Counted from the first letter of the stretch, positions 18,701 through 26,991 are shown. The stretch: DNA of 64,000 bases from Chromatiales bacterium (GCA_016789885.1 JAEUPZ010000025.1:1-64000); one strand, 5' to 3'. Translations and numbers: made by a program. The notes: generated by a model not told the origin, from the letters alone.

Positions 18701-19038
18701 TTCAGCGGCTCGGCCGGCGTCCCGCCGGGCAGCAGCGACACCTGGCCGGCGGTGCCGAAATCCGGGTCCGGGGCGCCGTTGGCCAGCAGCCGCGCGACGC
18801 CGACGTAGGAGTACACCGTGCCGCCGAGCAGCTGGCGGCTGAGGCCCACCAGCACCAGCCGGCCGTCGGCCTGCACCGCCACGGCCCGGGCGCTGTCGAC
18901 GCTGGCGGCGAAATTGACGCCGGCGAGGCCGCCGGTGCCGAAACCGGGGTCGACGGCGAGGTCGGCCCGCGCCGGCTGCAGGGCCAGCAGCAGGGTGGCC
19001 GCGGCGGCAGCCGCAAGGCGCAGGCGGAAGGTCTTCAT
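15670..19038 (-). CDS. Large exported repeat protein with delta-60-like and Ig-like repeats and C-terminal sorting signal
   Basis: A 1,122-residue secreted or surface protein. It has a signal peptide (MKTFRLRLAAAAAATLLLAL, cleavage near QPARA). The first ~420 residues hold beta-propeller-like 'delta-60' repeats (DPDFGTGG, DPDFGTAG, DASFGTNG). Next come six or so ~95-residue repeats, each with APVTITGI, EYSIGCTGTF and NGQTLCVRHTS, carrying a conserved cysteine pair that could form one disulfide per repeat. The tail has a tripartite sorting-like end: a Pro/Trp motif, a hydrophobic helix (LALLAPLVWL) and an Arg cluster, then an unusual Ala-rich extension. It resembles GlyGly-CTERM or JDVT-CTERM tails, but the exact class is uncertain. 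No sorting enzyme is in the window. Confidence 0.85.
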   Translation of the reverse strand: MKTFRLRLAAAAAATLLLALQPARADLAVDPGFGTGGLAGVNFAASVDSARAVAVQADGRLVLVGLSRQLLGGTVYSYVGVARLLANGAPDPDFGTAGQVSLLPGGTPAEPLNGGDGRAALVQPDQKILVAGAWSPGGGAPGQIFVLRLDTDGGLDPDFGTGGVLLLSIPGLIDTVADGLALQSDGSIIVVGSGDAVAGIAGFVLRLTPGGVLDGTFADAGVLTVPNPVLNGLEFGLRDVAVLAGDALLVAGGGTDAYVARLTADGDFDPAFATGGSLSVDLETLLAGGGASVDDVFGFAVQSTGRIVLAGVRSLPGGEQSIASLVRVLPNGSVDASFGTNGVLDIPAPVASAAAFDVVALADDALVTAGSGIPFVQVSVNGRAQFPLSVLASGDFLVGLQALPGGGVAGAGSRRLLGNDAEFLAAVVTSSPLADVVDTTPDLFFFTDVPGTVAPGSVQTSDTVTITGIRTPAPVSIEGGFYSIDGSGTFTADPGVIQNGQTIRVRHVASALGNTATDTTLTIGGVSDTFTSVTAAGSVAAFDLGSRAGVPLWTFQQSNTITVQGAGGATGPFAISVSGGEAAGYSVGCTGLFTAQPGQVANGATVCVRHVSSTAGNTPVTSTLVIGGTAGTFTSTTVDVDSTPDAFAFAPLADVPLLTVVQSAPVTITGIGSGVQALVRVSGGEYSIGCTGTFTVGLGQIRNGQTLCVRHTSAGTSRGEVTTTLLVADVLATFRSTTVEADLLPDRFEFASLSGVELVAPVTSAPVVITGLTGPAEISVSGSSGDQFSVGCTGTFTATPGRISNGQTLCVRHTSSASSEGTVTSEVRIGGRVATFASTTRVADIVPDAFSITPVTNAGLRELVTSAPVTITGINAPATIAVTTGAAYSVGCTGTYATTQGTISNGQTVCLQAFAGSEDSQTVTYLLGVGPPGSFTTAEFNVTTGDTTPAPFAFTDLAAVRQATLVSSAPVTITGITAPALISIGVGEYSIGCRGPWTRADGTVNNGDTVCVRHPSAPVLDAPVDSVLTVGGRWQCADGTFLSQVEGRAVCVNAVGTPVVGARTRVGGAVSDTFTSTTSTETVPGSSAVDPWSLALLAPLVWLRRRRGAVSAAPSAGPAAGA

Positions 19039-19114
19039 GGCAACCCCGGTATGATCTTCTGCGGCATTCTACTAATAACCTCCGGCTGCCCGGCATCGCC
19101 CACGTTCCCGGACA

Positions 19115-19537
19115 ATGTCAAACCGCACCCCGCCCCTGCTGGTCCGCCCCGACGAGGTCAGCCTCACGGCCATCCGTGCCCAGGGCGCCGGCGGCCAGAA
19201 CGTCAACAAGGTCTCCAGCGCCATCCACCTGCGCTTCGACATCCGCGCCTCGTCGCTGCCGGACCGTCTGAAGGAGCGGCTGCTGGCCCTCGATGACCGG
19301 CGCATCACCCGCGACGGCGTCGTGGTGCTGAAGGCCCAGCGCTTCCGCCAGCGCGAGCAGAACGAGGACGACGCGCTGGCCCGGCTCGACGAACTGGTGC
19401 GCTCGGCGGCGCACGAGCGCCGGGCCCGGGTGGCGACCAAGCCGACGGCGGGCTCCCGCAAGCGCCGCCTCGAGGCCAAGACCGGCCGCAGCCAGACGAA
19501 GGCCCTGCGGCGGCCGGTGCGCGGCGCCGACGACTGA
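19115..19537 (+). CDS. arfB: Alternative ribosome-rescue factor ArfB (peptidyl-tRNA hydrolase domain)
   Basis: A 140-residue protein that frees ribosomes stalled on broken mRNA by hydrolysing peptidyl-tRNA. The catalytic GGQ sits in RAQGAGGQNVNKV near residue 27. The C-terminal tail is strongly basic (SRKRRLEAKTGRSQTKALRRP), as needed to insert into the empty mRNA channel. Length and architecture match ArfB (YaeJ) rather than full release factors. It diverges from the exported repeat protein, with only 76 bases between the two starts. Confidence 0.95.
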   Translation: MSNRTPPLLVRPDEVSLTAIRAQGAGGQNVNKVSSAIHLRFDIRASSLPDRLKERLLALDDRRITRDGVVVLKAQRFRQREQNEDDALARLDELVRSAAHERRARVATKPTAGSRKRRLEAKTGRSQTKALRRPVRGADD

Positions 19538-19610
19538 GCCGGGGCGAGGGCCACGGCCCCTGATGCCGGGAGCGGGGACACGGGCACTGCCGGCGGGCCG
19601 GCCACCGGGC

Positions 19611-20621
19611 TCAGGCCAGCGCCGGCACGACCTCGCGGCCGATCAGGCGGATCGACGCCGCCGGGTCGGCATAGAGCCGCAGCGCGATGCCGCCGAGGCC
19701 GGCCGCCTTGAAGGCGCGCAGGTGGCGGATGATGGCGGGCAGGTCGTCCGTCGACCCGCAGACCGTGACGTTGTCGACGAGGGCATCGAGCACCCGCCCG
19801 GGCACGCCCTCGACGACGTCAAGGCCGGCGGCAAATGCCCGGGCGAACGCCGGCTGGCTCGCCATGACCAGATCGACGTCGGCAGGGTCGAGGAAGCCCG
19901 CGAGCAGCCACGGCCGGAAGATTCCCCGGAGCAGCAGCCAGCGGCGCGCCTCGCGCCGGGCCGCCTCCCTGTCAGGATAAACGTGCCAGGCCGTGAACAC
20001 GGTGGTGGGAAACGCCACGGGCTCGCGCCCCGCCGCCGCCAGCGCTGCGTGCAGCGTGCCCAGCGCCGCCGCCGCAGGCCCCGCTGGCATGTCGCTCATC
20101 ATCACGCCGTCGGCGGCGCCGGCCGCCATGCGCAGCATCTGGGCCTGGCTCGCCCCGGCGTAGAGCTGCGGTGGCGTGGCCGTCAGCCACCGGAACTGCA
20201 GGTTGCGCACCTGGTACAGGTCGCCGGCGAAGTTCACGGGGCCGCCGCCCGCCGCAGCCCGGATGATCGTCAGTGCCTCCCGGACGGCCCTCACCCGCCG
20301 TGCGGGCGTGATGCCCAGCGCCTGCAGCGCCTCGCCGCCGCCGCCGATCACCACCCGGGCCCGGCCACCGGCCGTCTCGTTGAGCGTCAGCACGCCCGCA
20401 GCAATGCGCGCCGGGTGCGTGTCGAAGGGGTTCACCGCGATGGGCCCGATTCGGATGCGCGACGTGGCCGCCGCCAGCGGCATCAGGTTGGCCCAGGGAT
20501 CGCGCGAGTCGAGCAGGCTCGAGACCCAGATGCCGTGCAGGCCGTGGCGCTCGGCCAGCACGCCGAGGTCGCGCAGCTCACGGGCGCTGGCCCGCGTATC
20601 GAGGATGACGTCGATCTGCAC
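19611..20621 (-). CDS. LLM-class oxidoreductase, probably F420-dependent
   Basis: A 336-residue TIM-barrel protein of the luciferase-like monooxygenase superfamily. It begins MQIDVILDTRAS and shows RIRIGPIAVNPFDTHP and the phosphate-binding IGGGGEALQALG near residue 95. Such proteins use FMN or F420. The complete F420 pathway in this window and the kinship with the LLM proteins at 46.5-49.8 kb favour F420 (inference). It is last in a three-gene minus-strand operon of LLM proteins, 16 bases after its neighbour. The substrate is unknown. Confidence 0.88.
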   Translation of the reverse strand: MQIDVILDTRASARELRDLGVLAERHGLHGIWVSSLLDSRDPWANLMPLAAATSRIRIGPIAVNPFDTHPARIAAGVLTLNETAGGRARVVIGGGGEALQALGITPARRVRAVREALTIIRAAAGGGPVNFAGDLYQVRNLQFRWLTATPPQLYAGASQAQMLRMAAGAADGVMMSDMPAGPAAAALGTLHAALAAAGREPVAFPTTVFTAWHVYPDREAARREARRWLLLRGIFRPWLLAGFLDPADVDLVMASQPAFARAFAAGLDVVEGVPGRVLDALVDNVTVCGSTDDLPAIIRHLRAFKAAGLGGIALRLYADPAASIRLIGREVVPALA

Positions 20622-20637
20622 CGGCGGCTCCTCCGCT

Positions 20638-21588
20638 TCAGCCGGCGAGCGAGCGCACGGCGGGAATGACCTCGGCGGCCAGCGCCTCGAGCTGCTCCTC
20701 GAAGTCCCACAGCGGGTTCAGGATCAGCGTCGAGGCGCCGACGCGGGCGACCGCGGCCAGCGCTTCGGCCACGCGGGCCGGCCGGCCCCAGGCACAGATG
20801 TCGGCGACGAAGGACGGGTTGCGCTGGATCTGCCACGGATAGCGGGCCTGGAAGAATTCGTCGAGGCGGCGCTTGGCGCGATCCTCCTCGTCGTCGATGG
20901 CCAGGTACACGCGCTTCGACAGCGGCAGCGTTGCCGGGTCGCGCCGTTCCTCGTCGAGGAACACCCGCAGCTGTGCGACGAACTCCGCGAACTCCCGCGT
21001 CGTGTTGGGCCCCGCGCAGGTATAGGCGTCGCCGAAGCGCACCGCCCGGCGCAGGGCGTCGGGATGCTGGCCGCCGAACCACAGCGGCGGGTGCGGCCGC
21101 TGCACGGGCTTCGGCCACATGCCGGTGCCCTTCAGCTGGTAGAACTCGCCGTCGAAGTCGGTGCGCTCGCGCGTCCACAGCGACTTCATGACCTGCACGC
21201 CCTCGTTGAAGCGCCGCACGCCATGGCGCGAGTCGACGCCGTAGGTGCGGAAGAACTGCGGCGACATCACGTGGCCCAGGCCCAGCCCGAGGATGATCCG
21301 TCCGGCCGACAGGTTGTCGAGGGTGCTGACGATCTTCGCCACGTGCACGGCGTTGCGGATCGGGAACACCAGCACCGACACGCCGAGGCGGATGCGGGTC
21401 GTCAGCGCCGCGGCGTAGCCCATCAGCGTCAGCGACTCGTGCAGCGGCACGTCGCCGGCCACCTGGTCCTGGACCCAGGCGCTGTGGAAGCCGAGCCGCT
21501 CGCCGGTGGCGAGCACGCGGCGGATGAGGTCGAGGTCGGCCCGCCCGTCGAGGAAGACCTGCGGCACCGGGAAGCCGAACTCGATCAC
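20638..21588 (-). CDS. LLM-class oxidoreductase, probably F420-dependent
   Basis: A 316-residue LLM-superfamily protein, start VIEFGFPVPQVF at a GTG that overlaps the upstream gene's stop (GTGA). The barrel strands read WVQDQVAG, IRLGVSVLVFP and LSAGRIILGLGLGH, and the late PPLWFGGQHPDALRRAVRFGD is typical of F420-dependent glucose-6-phosphate-dehydrogenase-like and alkanesulfonate-monooxygenase-like members. It is clearly a different subfamily from the first and last LLM genes of the window. A longer frame reaching 22,485 exists but would run through the neighbouring gene. Confidence 0.87.
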   Translation of the reverse strand: MIEFGFPVPQVFLDGRADLDLIRRVLATGERLGFHSAWVQDQVAGDVPLHESLTLMGYAAALTTRIRLGVSVLVFPIRNAVHVAKIVSTLDNLSAGRIILGLGLGHVMSPQFFRTYGVDSRHGVRRFNEGVQVMKSLWTRERTDFDGEFYQLKGTGMWPKPVQRPHPPLWFGGQHPDALRRAVRFGDAYTCAGPNTTREFAEFVAQLRVFLDEERRDPATLPLSKRVYLAIDDEEDRAKRRLDEFFQARYPWQIQRNPSFVADICAWGRPARVAEALAAVARVGASTLILNPLWDFEEQLEALAAEVIPAVRSLAG

Positions 21589-22625
21589 AGCAGCTCCTTC
21601 GCCAGCAGCTCGAGGGCGGCCACCGACGCGCCGCCCACGAGCATCACCGCGACGTCGCCCCGGGCGGCGGCGGCCCGCCAGGCGCCGAGCCGCTCGCGGA
21701 TGCGGCCGGCGGGACCCACCAGCGCGATGGCATCGACCAGCGCGTCGGGCACGGCCGCCGCGGCCGCAGCCCGGTCCCCGGCGAGGTAGAGGTCCTGCAC
21801 GCGCCGGGCCTCGGCCGCCCAGCCCAGCCGCGCGACGTACGCCGCGTAGAAATTCTTCTGGCGCGGGCCCATGCCGCCGACGTAGAGGGCCAGGTTCGCC
21901 TTGACCGGCGCGCGGCAGGCGTCGACGTCGTCGCCGAGCACCACTGGCACCAGCGGGCACACCTCGAAGGCAGACGCCGGCTGCGGGGCCTCGCGCTCGA
22001 GGAAACCCTCGTCGAGGTACGGGCGGAGCAGCGCCGGCTGGTCGGGATCGAGCCAGATGGGGAACACGCCGTCGGCCACAGCCGCCGCGGTGCGCAGCCC
22101 GCCGGGCGTGACGGCGGCCGTGTAGATGCGGAGCCCCGGCTGGGGCTCGAGGATCGTGCGCAGCGGCTCGCCGAGCCCGCTGGCACCGGGGCCGTGGTAC
22201 GGGATCTGGTAGTGGTGGCCCTGGTGCTGCAGCGGGGCCGCCCGCGCGGCGACCTGGCGGATGACGTCGATGTACTCCCGCGTGCGCGTCATGGGCCGGC
22301 CATAGGGGACGCCGTACCACCCCTCGCTGACCCGCGGGCCCGAGGGACCGATGCCGAGCAGGAACCGCCCGCCGGACAGGGCGTTCAGCGTCATCGCCGT
22401 CATGGCGGCGCAGGTGGGCGTGCGCGCCGGCATCTGCATGATGGCGGTGCCGACGCGGATGCGCTTGGTCTGCGCGAGGATCCACGCCGCCGTCGACACG
22501 GCGTCGCTGCCGTAGGCCTCGGAGGTCCAGACCGACTCAAGCCCGAGGGACTCGGCCGCCAGGATCTCCCGCATCGGCACGCTGACAGCGGCCGGCGTGT
22601 AGCCGGCGACGTAACCGAGGCGCAT
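21585..22625 (-). CDS. LLM-class oxidoreductase, probably F420-dependent
   Basis: A 346-residue LLM-superfamily protein and first gene of the operon. Signatures: MRLGYVAGYTPAAVSV at the start, ESVWTSEAYGSDA, IRVGTAIMQMPARTP, and LSGGRFLLGIGPSGPRVSEGWYG, the last resembling mycobacterial F420-dependent 'Mer-like' reductases. The C-terminal 140 residues follow the family pattern (YVGGMG..., LVGPAGRIRERL). It begins at ATG 22,625, with 80 bases of upstream DNA that must contain the operon promoter. Confidence 0.88.
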   Translation of the reverse strand: MRLGYVAGYTPAAVSVPMREILAAESLGLESVWTSEAYGSDAVSTAAWILAQTKRIRVGTAIMQMPARTPTCAAMTAMTLNALSGGRFLLGIGPSGPRVSEGWYGVPYGRPMTRTREYIDVIRQVAARAAPLQHQGHHYQIPYHGPGASGLGEPLRTILEPQPGLRIYTAAVTPGGLRTAAAVADGVFPIWLDPDQPALLRPYLDEGFLEREAPQPASAFEVCPLVPVVLGDDVDACRAPVKANLALYVGGMGPRQKNFYAAYVARLGWAAEARRVQDLYLAGDRAAAAAAVPDALVDAIALVGPAGRIRERLGAWRAAAARGDVAVMLVGGASVAALELLAKELL

Positions 22626-22705
22626 GGCGGCCCTCCGGGACTGGAGCCCGGATGCTAGGAGCGCGAGGGAGCTGGATCAAGCGCGGCAGGGCCGCGCCGG
22701 CCGGA

Positions 22706-23332
22706 TCAGGGTGCCGGCTCGGCCACGGGAGCGGTGCGGGCGGCCTGCGCCTGGGCCAGCGCCTGCTTGAGCCGGGTCACCAGCACCGCGAGGGCATCGC
22801 GCTCCTTCTGCAGCCGCTGCAGCTGGGTGGCGGTCATGTCGCCGCCCGACTGCAGCACGTCGAGCTCGGTGCGCAGGTCCTTGAGCTCGCTGTTGGCCCG
22901 CGACAGCTCGTCGGCCCGGGCGGAGGCGTCGGCCTCGAGCTGGCGGGCCCGCTCGAGCTCGTGATCGAGGGTTTCGCGGGCGTCGCGGTGCTGCTGGTCA
23001 CGCTCGGCCAGCGCGGCCCGGAGCCCGTCGAGTTCCTCCTGCAGGCGCCGCACTTCGGCCTGGTGGGCCTCGCGGTCGCTGCGCGCCTGGTCCACCAGGC
23101 GCTGCGTCACCTTGAGTTCCTGCTGCAGGGCCTGCAGGCGGGGGTCCGGCTCGGCCCGGCGCTCCGGCACGTGGCGCGGCGTGAGCCCGAGCAGCTCGCG
23201 ATACGGCAGGCGCCCGGCGCGCAGCTCGGCCCGGGCCGCCGGCGCCGCCAGCAGCACGAGGAACACGGCGAGCACCGCGGTGAGCGCGATGCCGAAGAGC
23301 AGTCCGATCAGCAGGAAGCCCAGGGCCGCCAT
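22706..23332 (-). CDS. Membrane-anchored coiled-coil protein
   Basis: A 208-residue protein with one N-terminal transmembrane helix (FLLIGLLFGIALTAVLAVFLVLL) and then about 130 residues of heptad-rich coiled coil (from QALQQELKVTQRL to ALAVLVTRLKQALAQ). The end is Pro/Ala-rich. No catalytic motif is visible. It lies 6 bases after a second membrane coiled-coil gene, so they are co-transcribed and may form a hetero-oligomer. It loosely resembles the N-terminal part of RmuC-like proteins but lacks the nuclease domain. Confidence 0.75.
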   Translation of the reverse strand: MAALGFLLIGLLFGIALTAVLAVFLVLLAAPAARAELRAGRLPYRELLGLTPRHVPERRAEPDPRLQALQQELKVTQRLVDQARSDREAHQAEVRRLQEELDGLRAALAERDQQHRDARETLDHELERARQLEADASARADELSRANSELKDLRTELDVLQSGGDMTATQLQRLQKERDALAVLVTRLKQALAQAQAARTAPVAEPAP

Positions 23333-23338
23333 CGTCGC

Positions 23339-23926
23339 TCAGGTACCGAGGACCGGGTCGCGGCCCTGCGGACCGGCGGGCCGGCTGCGGGCCTGCACCA
23401 CCAGCTCCTCGCGCAGCGTGCGCACGAGGGTGTTGAGGTCGTCGCGCTCCTGCTCCAGGCGCGCCACCTGCTCGAGGATCACGTCGGAGCCGGCCCGGGC
23501 GACGCCGAGCTCGTTCTGCAGGTCGCGGAGCCTGGCCTGGCCGCGGACCGTCTCCTCCGCGCGCTCCGACAGCTCCTGCCGCAGGCGGGCGGTCTTGGCG
23601 AACTCGTTCTGCAGGTCGGCCTTGAGGCGGGTGAGCCGCTCGTCGCGGCTGGCGGACTCCTCGCGCTGGGTGGCGAGCTCCAGGCGCACGAGGCGCAGTT
23701 CCTCGCCGAGGCGGTCGAGCTCGGCGCGCTGCTGCTCGACGGACTTCTGGGCGACGCGCAGCTCGGCTTCCTGGGCGCGGACGCGCCGCTCGTCCTGGGC
23801 CGTGCGGCGGTCGCTGCTGCCGCCCGCCAGGGCGCCGGCCAGGCGGCCGACGACGACGCCGGCCACCGCCGCAATGACGACGGGGCCGGACAGCAGCGCC
23901 TGCAGGTAAGCGACGACGGCCGACAT
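23339..23926 (-). CDS. Membrane-anchored coiled-coil protein
   Basis: A 195-residue protein organised like its downstream neighbour: an N-terminal membrane helix (SGPVVIAAVAGVVVGRLAGAL) and a long coiled coil (RRVRAQEAELRVAQ through QVARLEQERDDLN). The start at 23,926 (MSAVVAYLQ) is preferred because it puts the helix first. The upstream 17 residues of the longer frame are Arg/Ala-rich and unlike a membrane-protein start. The paired layout suggests tandem duplication and divergence. Function is unknown. Confidence 0.73.
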   Translation of the reverse strand: MSAVVAYLQALLSGPVVIAAVAGVVVGRLAGALAGGSSDRRTAQDERRVRAQEAELRVAQKSVEQQRAELDRLGEELRLVRLELATQREESASRDERLTRLKADLQNEFAKTARLRQELSERAEETVRGQARLRDLQNELGVARAGSDVILEQVARLEQERDDLNTLVRTLREELVVQARSRPAGPQGRDPVLGT

Positions 23927-24020
23927 GCGGGCACTGTAGCCAGCCCGCGCAGGCTGCCGCCATGCGCCAGTTCTCACCCCCCGGGCCGGGGAGCCCGGCC
24001 CCGGGGACGGCGGGGCCGGG

Positions 24021-25997
24021 TCAGTCCGGCAGCGCGAACGCCATCACGTAGTCGTCGACGCCCTTGGCGTCGTACCACGAGTGACCGCCGACGGCGAAGA
24101 CGACGAACTGCTTGCCGCCCACCGAGTAGGTCATCGGCGTCGCCATGGCCGAGGTCGGCGTCCGGAAGGTCCAGACCTCCTCGCCGCTCTCGATGTCGAA
24201 GGCGTGCACGCGGTTGTCGGGCGTGGCACCGATGAAGATGAGCCCGCCGGCCGTGACGATGGGGCCACCCGCCGTCGGCGCGCCGAAGTTCAGCGGTATC
24301 GGCACCGGCATCAGCTTGTCGAGCCGGCCGAAAGGCACCTTCCAGAGGATCTCGCCCTTGGCCATGTCGACGGCCACCAGCATGTTCCACGGCGGCTTCG
24401 TGCACGGCGTGAAGGACGGCGACATCAGCGGGCCCTGCTGCACGCCGTACGGCGTGTCGCCGAGGAAGCCCGGCTTCTGCATCGGCGCGCCGGCCTCGGG
24501 CCGCTTCGCGTACTCGGGGTCGACCTGCTCGCGCGGGATCAGCTTGACGTAGTACGGGATCTGCGAGACCGGGGTGATCAGGATGTTGCGCGCCGGGTCG
24601 AAGGCGCCACCGCCCCAGTTAGGCCCGCCGCCGGGCTGCGGGAAGAGCAGCGTGCCCGTGGTCATGATGGGCTCGTAGTGCGAGCCGTGGCGCAGCTCCG
24701 CGATCTTGCGCCGGCAGGCGTTGCGGTCGAAGGCCGTGAAGCCCCAGGCGTCGTCCGGGGTGATGGTGTTCTTGACGAGCACCGGCGGTGCCGTCGGGAA
24801 CGGCTGCGTCGGCGAGAGCTTCTCGCCGACGACGTCCGTGTCGGTGGGCACCGGCCGCTCCTCGATGGGGAACACCGGGTCGCCGGTCTCGCGGTTGAAG
24901 GTGAACACCATGCCGGTCTTCACCAGCTGGATCAGCGCCGGGATGGCCTGGCCGTCCTTCGTCAGCGTGACGGCCATGGGCGGCGAGCCCACGTCGCGGT
25001 CCCAGACGTCGTGGTGCAGGGTCTGGAAGTGCCACACCACCTGCCCCGTCGAGCCCCGCACGGCGATGACCGAATTGGCGTAGCGGTTGTCACCGGGCCG
25101 GTGCACGCCCCAGTAGTTGGGCGCCGGGCTCGCCGTCGGGATGAACAGCAGGTCGCGCTCGTTGTCGACGGTCATCGGCACCCAGGTGTTGGCGCCGCCC
25201 ACCGCCATCGGCGTGGGCTCGAGCCCGGTGGCCGGATCCCGGACCAGCGTGTCGAAGGTCCAGCGCAGTTCCCCGGTGCGCGCGTCGAAGCCACGGATCG
25301 CGCCGTTCAGCGCCGACGTGCTCTTGAACTTGTTGGCGGTCGAACTGACCGCGACGATGCCGCTCACCACGGCCGGCGGCGACATCAGCTGCGCACCGCG
25401 CAGCGACTCCGGATCGGTCGGCAGCGTCGCCGCCAGCAGCGGCTCGACGTCGACCGTGCCGCCAGTGCCGAAGCCGGCGCAGAGCTTGCCGTCCCGGGCG
25501 TCGACGGCGATGAGCCGCTTGTCGGAGGTGGCAACGTACAGACGGTGGGCGCAGGCGGCGTCAGCCGGGGCTTCGGCGTCCTGCCAGTACGCAACGCCCT
25601 TGCACTTGAACCGGCCGGCGTAGGGCGTCTTGTCGATCTGCGGGTCGTAGGTCCAGCGCTCGGCGCCGCTGACGGGATCGAGGGCGATGATCTTGCTGAA
25701 CGGGTCGCACAGCACGAGATGACCGCCGGCCTCCGGGGGCAGCAGGGTCGGGGTCACCTGGAAATCGATGACCGACTTCAGCTGGGGATTCGCCGCGACG
25801 GCGCCGGTGCGGTACTGCCACGCCAGCTTCAGCCGGCCGACGTTGTCGCGGTTGACCTGGTCGAGGGACGAGTAGCGGCTGCCGCCCTCGTCACCGCCAT
25901 GGTGCAGCCAGCCCTGGGCGGCGACGGGACCCGCCAGCAGCAGCGGCAGGAGCAGGAACGCGCAGGCGACGCGGTAAACCGGCGGCAGGAGACGCAT
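24021..25997 (-). CDS. PQQ-dependent quinoprotein dehydrogenase (periplasmic)
   Basis: A 658-residue eight-bladed propeller dehydrogenase that oxidises an alcohol or sugar with pyrroloquinoline quinone. It has a signal peptide (VACAFLLLPLLLAGPVAAQG) and the quinoprotein entry motif SRYSSLDQVNRDNVGRLKLAW. The catalytic Asp region is HHDVWDRDVGSPP near residue 335, and the glycine-rich cofactor cover reads TTGTLLFPQPGGGPNWGGG. It has neither the five-helix membrane anchor of glucose dehydrogenase nor a heme-binding CxxCH, so electrons must leave through a separate carrier. No pqq biosynthesis gene is in the window. A paralogue lies at 28,794-30,791. Confidence 0.9.
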   Translation of the reverse strand: MRLLPPVYRVACAFLLLPLLLAGPVAAQGWLHHGGDEGGSRYSSLDQVNRDNVGRLKLAWQYRTGAVAANPQLKSVIDFQVTPTLLPPEAGGHLVLCDPFSKIIALDPVSGAERWTYDPQIDKTPYAGRFKCKGVAYWQDAEAPADAACAHRLYVATSDKRLIAVDARDGKLCAGFGTGGTVDVEPLLAATLPTDPESLRGAQLMSPPAVVSGIVAVSSTANKFKSTSALNGAIRGFDARTGELRWTFDTLVRDPATGLEPTPMAVGGANTWVPMTVDNERDLLFIPTASPAPNYWGVHRPGDNRYANSVIAVRGSTGQVVWHFQTLHHDVWDRDVGSPPMAVTLTKDGQAIPALIQLVKTGMVFTFNRETGDPVFPIEERPVPTDTDVVGEKLSPTQPFPTAPPVLVKNTITPDDAWGFTAFDRNACRRKIAELRHGSHYEPIMTTGTLLFPQPGGGPNWGGGAFDPARNILITPVSQIPYYVKLIPREQVDPEYAKRPEAGAPMQKPGFLGDTPYGVQQGPLMSPSFTPCTKPPWNMLVAVDMAKGEILWKVPFGRLDKLMPVPIPLNFGAPTAGGPIVTAGGLIFIGATPDNRVHAFDIESGEEVWTFRTPTSAMATPMTYSVGGKQFVVFAVGGHSWYDAKGVDDYVMAFALPD

Positions 25998-26078
25998 GGC
26001 AGGCCTCGGCATGGCGGGGGCCTTACTTTAAGCCATGGCGCCGGCACGGCGCGCCCGCGCGGCGGCCAAGCCTCGTGC

Positions 26079-26099
26079 GGAATCCTCGTGGTGGATTCC
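26079..26099. other. Small hairpin in the gap after the DUF98 gene
   Basis: GGAATCC and its complement flank a 7-base loop (TCGTGGT). It lies between the end of the chorismate-lyase-like gene and the start of the PQQ dehydrogenase on the same strand. There is no T-tract, so it may be an attenuator-like stop or merely a fold. Confidence 0.35.
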
Positions 26100-26146
26100 T
26101 CGCGATGGAGGTACAGCGCCCGTGGCGCTGCGCAGCGCCGCGGGGC

Positions 26147-26755
26147 TCAGCCGGGCGGCAGCTCCCAGGGAAAGAACTCCGTGATGACCATCGCGGGGTC
26201 CTCGACACCCGTACTGATGCGGTACGCCCGTGCGAGGAAGTCACCGCCGACCTGGCCGGCCAGTGCCGGCGGCACCGGCCGCCGCCCGCGGCCGAACCAG
26301 AGGCCCTCGCGGCGGGTCGCGAAGCCCGGCGCGCGCAGGGCCTGGCCGATGCCGATGGTACCGGCCTCGAGGGCCTGGCGGACGGCCGGTGGCAGCCGCC
26401 CCGGCACGATGGTCGAGTCGGCCAGCGCATGGACACGTCCGGTGGCCTCACCGACCAGGGCCACCGCGCGCTCGAGCACGGCCGTCCCGGCCGGGGCCGC
26501 CAGGTCGGGGCGGTCGGCGGGCAGCTCCACCAGCCGCTGGCCGAGCGGCACGATGCGGATGGGGTCGGCCCATACCGCCTCGAGGAAGGTCGTCACCGTG
26601 CCGTCGATGACCAGCAGGCCCCGCTGCAGCGGCGCCAGGGCCGCGAAGTCGATGGCGGCAAAGCCGGCCGGCAGCACCATGCCGGGCGTATAGAAACCGT
26701 GGGGAACTGCGGTGAGCCCGGGGGCCGGGCCACCCGGATGCCGGGTCTGGGTCAT
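26147..26755 (-). CDS. Chorismate-lyase-like protein (DUF98 / UbiC fold)
   Basis: A 202-residue protein resembling the DUF98 group that includes mycobacterial chorismate pyruvate-lyase Rv2949c. Shared features are an early substrate-handling strand (GLLVIDGTVTTFLEAVW), a central ADSTIVPGRLPPAVRQAL and the C-terminal FLARAYRISTGVEDPAMVITEFFPW block, quoted here only by its limits (about residues 166-190). UbiC-like enzymes release 4-hydroxybenzoate from chorismate for quinone synthesis. A role as such is plausible but unproven. ATG 26,755 is preferred over a TTG seven codons upstream. The PQQ dehydrogenase follows on the same strand. Confidence 0.72.
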   Translation of the reverse strand: MTQTRHPGGPAPGLTAVPHGFYTPGMVLPAGFAAIDFAALAPLQRGLLVIDGTVTTFLEAVWADPIRIVPLGQRLVELPADRPDLAAPAGTAVLERAVALVGEATGRVHALADSTIVPGRLPPAVRQALEAGTIGIGQALRAPGFATRREGLWFGRGRRPVPPALAGQVGGDFLARAYRISTGVEDPAMVITEFFPWELPPG

Positions 26756-26991
26756 GTCGATGGCCACGCCTGACAAGCCACCGCGCGAACGCTGTCCGCA
26801 GTCCGGTGGCGATGGCGGCAGTCAAGTTGACGAGGTACGCGCCGGCCGTATACTCCCGTGCGCAGGTAATAAGCAAGATCCGGCAGGGGGGACTTCCGGG
26901 GCTTGAAGGTGCCGGGCGTCATTCGGCGCTCCATCCACGCAGCCGCGCCGGAAGGCGACTGAATTGTCCCACCCGTTGGCACCCGCACACT

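Noticed and set aside
15997-19296. 1,099-residue plus-strand frame over the exported repeat protein
   Set aside because: Antisense shadow; residue composition is unlike a folded protein, and the minus strand has a signal peptide and clear repeats.
19538-19610. Terminator between arfB and the LLM gene
   Set aside because: Only an imperfect GGGGC/GCCCC fold with no T-run is visible; too weak to annotate.
22706-23332. RmuC-like recombination factor
   Set aside because: Only coiled coil and membrane helix are present; the RmuC nuclease domain is missing.
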